From: Protopterus annectens
Lineage: Eukaryota > Chordata > Ceratodontiformes > Protopteridae
DNA: 64,000 bases
Assembly (NCBI RefSeq): GCF_019279795.1
Contig: NC_056733.1
Span: forward strand, 1,120,195,407-1,120,259,406
Direction of reading: 5' to 3'
Made by a program: the position numbers and the translations under genes. This document shows, one piece after another, positions 56,300 to 64,000 of the stretch. How positions within the stretch are numbered: the first letter of the stretch is position 1; each line of letters opens with the position of its first letter. The notes below the pieces were generated by a model, which did no database searches, was not told the origin of the DNA, and saw only the letters and a list, made by a program, of their open reading frames with translations.

Positions 56300-59200
56300 C
56301 TTGCCGTCACTGTTGCAGTATTCTTAACATATGGGAGAGTGCCAAAGCTCAAGAGGAAACTTGAGGGGTAGAAGCAGAAGAGACCTCCTAAAAAGCTGTG
56401 AAAATGGCATTAGCAAATCCAACCCTGGCTCTAGAGATACCATCCAACTTGTTGTGCTTGGTAAAGGTATGCACAGAAGTCCAGGTAGCGGCATCATTAA
56501 TAGAACTAGTACCTAAGCCCTTGAAAAGAGCACCAGAAAAAGCCACAGCTCTAGCAGAATGAGCCTTGATTAAAGGATCTTGCCATAAAGTGTAACAAAA
56601 GGAAATAGCCTTAGAAATCCAAGAAGAAATAGTTTGCTTTATATATAGCAAGTCACAAAGATCTAGGATGAAAAACAACTGATCAGATTTTCTAACAGCC
56701 TTAGTCTTGTCCAAATAAACACGGACTTGCCTATGCACATGCAAAGCATGCAGCACCCTCTTACTGGCAGATTGCGGAGAGGGTAAAAAGTAGGCAGATT
56801 AATAGACTTAAGTGACAGCTCATTAACCAACTTGTACATAAAAAGGACTGGTGTGCAAGGAGACACTGTCCTGATGAAAAATCAAAACTGAGGTCAAGCC
56901 ATAAGGGCCTGCAACCCAGACACCCATCTGGCAGAAGAGCTAACAAAATAAGTCTTCCAGGAACAAGAGGCGCCAGAGTCAACTTCTCCAGAAAAAAATT
57001 TGGATCCCAGGGAGGAGGAACAGTGTTTTGTTTTTTTGTTTTCCTGGAAGGTCTAATATCAAGGATGTGCAGTGGCTGTGTTACCTCACAGCAAGAGGTT
57101 CTCTGATTCTCTGCTGGAATGCCTTCTGAGCAGAGTCTGCATGTCCTCCCTGCGTTCGTGTGGGTTTTCTCTGGGTACTCCTGTTTCCTCACACATTACA
57201 AAGACATGCATCTGGAGTGTTTCTACCTGGGCCTCTGCTTAACATTGGCTTCATTCTGAGTTAGACCTTCCCAGTAAAATGTTTAAAACAAAAAAGCCTT
57301 TAAAGAAAATCTTTCACCTCAAATCTATAAAAGCTAGAGTAGGAGAAAAAAGGAAGGCAAGCAGAAATGGCTGATTTAAGTTGGCCTTAATAGAATAGCT
57401 CAAACCAGCATTGATAAACTCTTTGGTTCTCTTATTTGCATGAAACATCACAGTAAGTGGGTCCAGGGTAGCGACACCAAATAGAAAACCTCTTCCATTT
57501 GGATAAGTAGGATTTCCTAGTAGTAGGTAAACTGCCCTTCAGGACTTGCAGAACATCCTCAAAAAAGGAGTCTTGAGGATCAAAATCCTGGGATCCACTG
57601 TCAGTTGAAGCATGGACAGGTGGGGATGTATGACATCCCTTGGCTTGTGTGATTAGATCCACCCTGTGAAGTACCTTGTGGTGATTTCCCCGGCTAGAAG
57701 TAAAAGGAACCAGTGCTGTTGTGGCCAAAATGGACTCCCCAACAAGATTTTTGGAAATATTTTGACCAGGACATTATGAATGAGAGGAAGGGGAGGGAAT
57801 GCATAAAGAAGAATCCCCTTCCAAGAAAATGAGGATGTCTGCCTTCCACACTAGAGGACCTGGGACGCTGGTACAAAAACAGAGGAAGTTGTCTGTTCAG
57901 AGGGGGAGGCAAACTTGAATAGTACCCCACTGGTGGATAATGTCCAGAAACACATCCCTGTGAAGCATCCATTCATAACATTGAGTTAAGGACCTGCTCG
58001 GTGTCTGCCACAATGTTCTGATTGAAGGGATAAGCTGCCTGAAGAGTCGCTTGATACTTGACAGCAAGATCCCAAATCAGAAGTGCCAAGAAAACAAGAT
58101 CTTGTTCCTCTCTGTTATACCATGATGTGCTCCTTCTGCTGATAAGGTGACAACACCCAATCTAATTTAAGGAGCCAAATGTCACCCCTCATCCCATGTC
58201 TGAAGCATCTGTGAGCAATTCTGTGAGAGGGAAGAGGGGGATGAAAAGGGATCCCTAGATTGAGAACTTCTGAATCCAACAGTGAAGTTCCTGAGAAGGA
58301 AAAAGAGGAACTACAAAATCTAGACATGCATGTTGAAGCAACATACCAACTTCAGAAACCCCAAGCTTTCTCATGTGAAACTTGACCAGAGGGAGCATCA
58401 GAATGGTTGATGCTATGAAACCCAGAGCTCTCAAACTCCCTGGTGATAATGGAAGCCAGAGGAAGAAGTGTGTGAAAGCAATTGGAGATGAAGCCTTTTG
58501 TAGGAGGTGCAGCTGCAAGCACTGGCACCCTCTGAATTTTGTAACCCATAAAAACATGATCCTGAGAAGCAGACTAAATACTTTTTGAAATTTATAGTAA
58601 ACCACAGGCTCTGAACAGAAACTGCACAAAGATTTTGCAAAAGACTCTGGAGAGGATGCCTGAATCAGCAGGTCATCTAAGGAAAAAATTGGGATACCTT
58701 GAAGCCTGTAAAAAATACAATCACTGGAGCAAGGCATTTGGTGAACACCCTTGGGGCAGTAAAAAGGCCAAAGGGCAAAGCAGAGAATGGAATGCCAGGA
58801 TGCAACAGAGAAACACAAACTTCTTAAACAGGATGAATCAGAATATGGAGATGAGCATCCTTTAGGTCCAGAAATAACATATAGGCCTGCAGGATCAATA
58901 GAGGAAACAGAATCTGAAGGGACAGCATCTGGGCAGTTTTCTAAAAGTGCCTTCCTTTCAGATGAGTGGTCTAGAATAGGTCTCAAAGTGCCTGCTTTTC
59001 TGGGCATTAGAAACAGTTTTGTAGAACCCTTCCCCCTTTGAGACACTGGCACCTCTTGAATAGTACAGAGTCTAGAGATTTTGAACCTCTGGGGGGGGGG
59101 GGGGGCATTGTTCCTGGGAATGCCCATAAAAGGATATTTCCACACCATGAAATAGCCCTGATGAATGATTGACAGATCACTCAGGATTCTTGGGTTCTGA

Positions 59201-60760
59201 AACCAAACAGGAAGAGATGGACAGGAATGTGGCTGGGAAGAGACAGATAGTCATATGGCACCTGGTTTGTCTGGAAAGGAAGGCTTCAGAATTCCTGAAA
59301 ACTGTTTAGCCTTGGTAGGAGGAGCCAGTTTGCCACTTGGCTTACCTTTTAGTAGAAGGGCAGGATTACCTATGAACAAAGGCAGGCTTAAGGTAGTTTT
59401 TCTGAAATTTGGACACTGGCAAAACATGTTTAAGCTCCTGTAAGGCCTTACCCTTATCCTGAAGGGACTTGCCAGTAGCTGCTTCCTCATTCAAAAATTT
59501 AGAATCCAGAGGAGCATCCATCAATTCAACCTCTACCTGATATTAAAGTTAAAACCTAAGCCAAGAATACCTCCTCATCACTGAACCAAAAACAGCAGCC
59601 CTAGAAGTGGCATCTGCCACATCATAACTGCATTTAATAGAATAACAAATGACTTGAGAGGAAGTTCCTGAGAAGGAAGAGGGGGATGAAAAGGGATCCC
59701 TAGTTCCCTCTGTCTGGAAAAAGTTGATGGGCCTAAAAATGAGCCGACATATGGGTTTGATAATAGTCCTAAAAGTTGGGGTAGCAGAAGTGTAAACCTT
59801 CTTACCCAGCCTTTCCATAGTTTTGCTGTCAGAAGGCAATAACCTGGGCAAATAAAGCAATTGAGGTGGTTTATTGGAGAGGGGTCAGCAACAGGACATT
59901 TTTATATAGAAAATAATCCTGAGGCTTCTTGGGAGCAGGGGCAGAGAATCAGGCCCATGAAAGGCATTGGGGGAAAAAAGCATCTAGCAAAGCAACAGCT
60001 GTAGGTTTCAGAGATTCCATTTGCGGTAACTCAAAGTACCTCTTGGATATCGGAGACTTGAGCACAATCCCCTTTAAAATCCATTTTAGAGAGTGCATCT
60101 CCTAAAGAAAGTTTATCTATAGGAATAGCAGGACTAATAGATTCCTCTTCCTCTGATCCATAGTCCAAAGGAGAAGGCATGAGAGTAGAATAAGTCAAGG
60201 ATTCATTATTGAAATCCAGCTCGTCCTCAGAAGAATCCTGTTCTCTGCCTTTAAGGGCAGTAGAAGACCAAAGAGAAGCAGGAACCAAAACCCCTTGACT
60301 TTAAGGACATTAAAGCAATAAATAGCCCATAAGTGAAGGCCCGTTCACTCACCCACTCACTTGTTTAATTTTTTTCCTTTTTAAGGGAACATCCTCCCTC
60401 CAAAAAAAAAAAACTGAAGAGTCAGACCCAGGATGGCAGTTGAGAACCATAGTAGGAACAACTCCCCCCCCCCCCCCCCAACTAAGCAACTCCCTTAGGC
60501 CCCTCAGAAAAAAATAAACTGTGGTTCCCCCGAGTCTTGAGACTGATGCCTCTAAAGCCTTTTCAGACATGCTGCCAGCTGGATCCTCATTCCAACATGG
60601 TTGCAGTAGAGAAATCTGACAACACAGCCAGGCAAGCCTCCAGGCTTGTAACTACCTCGGGAAAAACACCTGGCAGGGTTGGACAGTGGAAGATTCTGGT
60701 CATGCCTCTCATCTTCTCTAATGGCTGACCCTCATCGTGGGAGATTACTTCCACTGTATC
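56300..60760 (-). mobile_element. Fossil DIRS-type retroelement
   Basis: The minus strand holds the parts of a tyrosine-recombinase retroelement in the usual order: a gag-like region (about 59549-60288), RT with RNase H region (about 57700-59148) and a tyrosine recombinase (about 56388-57728). Family landmarks are SKTMERLGKKVYTSA in the gag-like part, RKAGTLRPILDHS and FSLDDLLIQASS in the RT, and TRKSYLSKWKRFSIWC and KAHSARAVAFS in the recombinase. It is clearly broken, with at least half a dozen breaks, and looks old. A V-type SINE is nested at 57062-57290. The terminal and internal repeats typical of DIRS could not be delimited, so both ends are approximate. Confidence 0.8.
57062..57290 (+). 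mobile_element. V-type SINE with LINE-like tail, nested in the DIRS fossil
   Basis: The body 'tcctccctgcgttcgtgtgg', 'gttttctctgggtactcctg', 'cctcacacattacaaagaca' matches the SINE at 36890. After it comes 'ctgggcctctgcttaacatt', 'ggcttcattctgag', 'agaccttcccagtaaaatgt', which resembles the 3' end of the L2-like LINE at 7200 and 36166. The SINE therefore appears to carry a LINE-related tail. Confidence 0.75.
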
Positions 60761-62640
60761 CTTATCGAAAAGCTTAACATGCTGGTTCTCAAAGTACTAG
60801 GAAGGGGAAGAAAGCCTACTGCAAAGGGTTTTCGGGACAAATGTCTGACAAATTGAACAAGATGTATGGTCATGAGAAGCTCCTAGGCACAAATATTTAT
60901 GGTGGTCATTTATCCTTCCTGGATGACTAACTTCAAGGAGTACTAAAAAGCAAGAAAAAACAAAATACTCAATGGGGCACTTATCTGCAACTGATGGAAG
61001 TTAGCAAATGGGTGTAGGTAGGTCGTCACTGGAGAACGAAAATGCATTCAACTGGCAGAAAATGGATGCAGGTAAACAGACGTACTGTGAAAGCTGCACT
61101 GGGACTGGGGGAAAAGAAGTTCCAATTATGGTAGGCCTGCACATCACCTTTATGCCCTACACTATATGCAAGGAGGGTTTGGGTGATGTTTGGCATACCT
61201 TAAAGCAGCAGTGGTCTTTGGTAGACTGGCCAGATATTGGACTTCACTGCAGGGAATCCCATAAGTTATACTGCAGCAGTGAATGTATGGACATTTCTAC
61301 TTTACACCGGGTAGAAAAATGCAAGCTAACTAGGTGAGTATCGGAGTGGGATTTCTGTATCAACTTCCACACTGGTGGCAAAGACTACTGTCAAAGACTA
61401 CTCTGTTTAATAGTTGTCCTTTTAAGTGCAGAATTAAAGCTGTTTAGGACAAGCATTGCCCTCTGGACTGAGTAAGGAGCAGCAGTATGCTTGATAAAAC
61501 ACCTGGTCACTTCTCACTCTATGGAATGATTAAAGTGGAAAAATATGGCTATAAAAGATTTTGGTGACTGGCATACGGGAGATTCATTTGATCCACAAGA
61601 CTTATTTTTATACTTGTTTGTCCAGATTACACTCAACTGGGCCATAGCTTCTACTAGGGGAAATTTGTCCAGGACACCAGGAAACTTCCCCTACTCCTTT
61701 TTTTTTTTTTTCTCCATCTTGTGCTGCAGTGTGGAATATGTAATATAATGACTGAGCTGGGGAATCTTGACAATTAGTCATTTAGCATGCTATGTGGTCT
61801 GCAGGCAAGAGCAAAGATTGCAGTCACTAATGGACTAGGACTGATGAGGTGGAAAGGGTGAGTGAAAGAAAAGAGAAAATAATGCATTACAATTCCCTTG
61901 ATGGGAATTAATACAAGGCTGTGGAGGTGAGTGGCATATACATCATTGCCTGAACCCATATGAATCCAGAGTGACGAATTGTGTAGATCTAAAATGGCAT
62001 TTACTTGACATGTGAATGTGTCAACTCTGCTTCACAAATTGCAGTTCTTAAGTCCCACTCCTACCTGCTTTCAAAGTTGCATAACTTTACCTTATAAAAA
62101 GGTTATGACTGGGTCTCGTACTACATCATGCACTGCTGCCTCCAAGGGACCACACCAGCAGCAGTTTGACATCTTTAAAAGCTGTAATGTACTTCATACT
62201 GCCAAACAGTGTGGTGGGGTCAAGTTCCAGCTTTTAAAGCTGTTGGCTATCTGTAGTAGCTCAGTGTGCTACAAATTTCAAAACTGTAAAAACACTTCAT
62301 GACCTAACTTACCCCCCCCCCACAACTAGTTGTGCATTAGGGGGGCTAAAACTGAATGTAAGAGTGATTTCATCTGTTGCATCATAATTCACTTAGCCAT
62401 TCTTGACATGGATTTAGGTGCTTTGCTCTGCTCTTGGTAAATTTACTGTCTGAAACACAAATTATGATTGAAGATGGTCATAATTTCTAAATGACAACTT
62501 TTATTATGCACTGTTTTTGGCTATAGGAGAAGATAATATACAAGTATTTCAAATGCAGTTTGATACATATCAACAACAAATGGTGTAGCAGTGACAATGA
62601 TGTTGTAAAAAAGAAATGCGCAGTTAATACAGTCTGGCAG
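60761..62640. other. No recognisable feature
   Basis: About 1.9 kb without supported genes or repeats. The open stretch at 61008-61337 (109 codons) has several Cys and Trp but no recognised domain. A T-run lies at 61699-61711. Confidence 0.4.
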
Positions 62641-62654
62641 TCATTAAAAATAAG

Positions 62655-62775
62655 GTTGAGCCTGTTAATGAACTGCTGCTTGTAGTACAGAGTGGAGTCC
62701 CTCAGCCTCCATTTGCCTACTGTGACCTGAACAAGTCAGTTAGCCAGACAGTGTCCTGAGGGAATTGGGGCAATT
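62655..62775 (+). repeat. MIR/CORE-like SINE remnant
   Basis: 'gtggagtccctcag', 'ccatttgcctactgtgacct', 'gaacaagtcagttagccaga' matches the core-plus-tail block of the other MIR-like copies in forward orientation. Confidence 0.45.
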
Positions 62776-62836
62776 GGTCTAGGCTTCACAACAATCTCCT
62801 AGACCTCATGACTGACTACCTATGAACAAGGTGACA

Positions 62837-63133
62837 TGCCTCTCAACCTTCCAGAGTAAGAAATCTGGACAAAGCCATAAAAAAATAGTACAAATGGGGA
62901 CAATTTTGTAATATTGTGCTTACAGACTTGGAAAGTTAACAGAATAACAGGTTTTGCATTGGCATGAATTTTCTGAAGGGCATAAAGTCTAAAACTCAAA
63001 TGTCTGTCATTTTCTCACTTCACTCTTTAATGATTTGTCACTGATTTGCTAGAAAGCCACAAATTTATGAAAAATAGACCAAAATACAAGGCAAAAATCT
63101 GGACATTCTGTGAAAATCTGTACATTTGAGAGG
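62837..63133. mobile_element. ACCTCTCAAC MITE, near-complete copy
   Basis: It starts GCCTCTCAACCTTCCAGAGT and ends 'tttgagaggt'. The inner blocks 'aaatctggacaaagcc', 'attggcatgaattttctgaa' and 'aaaactcaaatgtctgtcat' match the 41661 copy in the same orientation. Confidence 0.75.
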
Positions 63134-63477
63134 TATGCAATGTGAGCAGAACCCCACCCACATATCACTCCACCCTTGCAAGGGAGCTATGCCCTCCTTC
63201 ACCACATCAAAACATATATACCAACTTTGGGATCACTGCAGGCCGAGAGGTAAACTTCAGCTTGCAGCAGCTCCCATCCCCATTGCTTGGGGATACTGAT
63301 GCCGACTACTTGTCAGTATATTTGTATTGGTGGTGCACTCATTAACCAATTTGGCTGCCACTGTAACAGTTTGATATCAGTTTCACTTAAAACCAGGTGC
63401 TGTCCAGCTAAGAAATGAGGTGCAATTGCAACAGTGTTGTATCTGATTTTTCGGGGCAGAAAAGCTCTCACTGCCAC
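63134..63477. other. No recognisable feature
   Basis: Unassigned sequence. Confidence 0.4.
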
Positions 63478-63612
63478 TCTGCTAGTGTAGAGGACTAAAG
63501 CTCTGGCCTGTTGAACTGCTTCCTGTGTCAAGGCTACAGGGTTAAAATCTTTCTACTTTCATTTGACTACTATCTGACCCTGAGCAAGTCACTTAACCAG
63601 ACGATGGTTTGA
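63478..63612 (+). repeat. MIR/CORE-like SINE
   Basis: 'ctagtgtagaggactaaagc' (A-box side), 'ctacagggttaaaatct' (B-box side) and 'ctgaccctgagcaagtcact', 'taaccagacg' give head and core in forward orientation. Confidence 0.55.
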
Positions 63613-64000
63613 GTTGGGAGCTGGAATTTTTTGCCAGAAAAAAAATGTTCTTGAAATGCTCCAATTTCAGGTTTTTGACCATACTAAAATGCAATAAAGT
63701 AAGACAATAGTTCCTCAGATTATCAGCTGTTTTGATGAGTTTACTTTTACTCGTTTGCCAGAAAATTTAAAAAGTTTGTGGGTTCTACACCCGCTCAGCC
63801 AATGAGGGTTAAATACATGCAGTTTGTTCATTCAGGCTTTCGTATCCGGTTAGTGCACTGAACAAAGTCTAGTCTGCTTATTCTGACAGCAACTCAAGTG
63901 GATGCAAAAGGTCACATTACACCCATTTCAAAGCACAAGGGAATATCTGTAGTATTCTGTCTCCATTCTCTGAAAATATAACCCTTGAGTGATGTACAAA
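63613..64000. other. No firm feature
   Basis: 'gtgggttctacacccgctca' at 63778 is B-box-like, but no SINE body is recognisable. Otherwise unassigned. Confidence 0.3.

Noticed and set aside
58382-59041. Plus-strand open frames opposite the DIRS fossil
   Set aside because: Antisense shadows of the minus-strand element, with no recognised domain.
61008-61337. Cys-rich 109-codon open frame as a small secreted protein
   Set aside because: No signal peptide at the start, no recognised Cys pattern, and no supporting signals around it.

Overview
The window looks like intergenic or intronic DNA from a large, repeat-rich vertebrate genome. I found no convincing host protein-coding gene, rRNA, tRNA gene or CRISPR array. 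Almost everything recognisable is a mobile element or simple repeat: CR1-superfamily LINEs with an 8-bp terminal repeat of the CTATGAAC type, L2-like LINEs, two Penelope-like elements with GIY-YIG endonuclease, tRNA-derived SINEs (V-domain type, a second tRNA-headed type and MIR/CORE-like), a fossil DIRS-type element, several non-autonomous DNA transposons, and long (TA)n, (AC)n and (GTA/GCA)n tracts. This mix suits a lobe-finned or basal vertebrate with an expanded genome (lungfish, caecilian or similar). The species cannot be fixed from the sequence alone.

Layout. 1-1220: CR1 tail remnant, a 730-bp trinucleotide tract and a (CT)n(TA)n tract. 1225-4490: an old Penelope-like element carrying two nested small DNA transposons. 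5.1-9.1 kb: SINE, CR1 and L2 relics and a small tandem repeat. 9.13-14.27 kb: CR1 LINE copy A (minus strand), broken by a 591-bp foldback DNA transposon with telomere-like repeats inside and by a 485-bp composite insertion. 14.39-33.34 kb: a satellite array of about 625-bp monomers with a five-monomer higher-order repeat of about 2.5 kb. The array is interrupted by a young 5'-truncated Penelope-like element (15479-17942, 539-codon open frame), a CR1 tail (about 21.54-21.73 kb) and CR1 LINE copy B (28277-32932, nearly full length). 33.9-38.2 kb: (AC)n, a LINE relic, and CR1 copy C with an L2-like LINE and a V-type SINE nested in it, then another SINE. 38.2-45.1 kb: sparse, mostly unrecognised DNA with small transposons and MIR-like SINEs. 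45.1-54.3 kb: a 304-bp transposon with a perfect 8-bp target duplication, then CR1 copies E, D and F. 56.3-60.8 kb: a fossil DIRS-type retroelement with a SINE inside it. 60.8-64 kb: sparse, with more MIR-like SINEs and one more small transposon.

The most interesting signal is the link between the satellite and the CR1 LINE. The array starts at the 5' side of CR1 copy A, and the 5' leader of CR1 copy B contains a block of about 125 bp that matches the satellite monomer in the same order and orientation. This suggests that LINE promoter sequence and satellite monomer share an origin. Other notable items are the foldback element with an internal telomere-like core, an ORF1/ORF2 junction in the CR1 family whose frame depends on a 5- versus 6-base homopolymer, and hammerhead-like motifs at the Penelope 3' ends.
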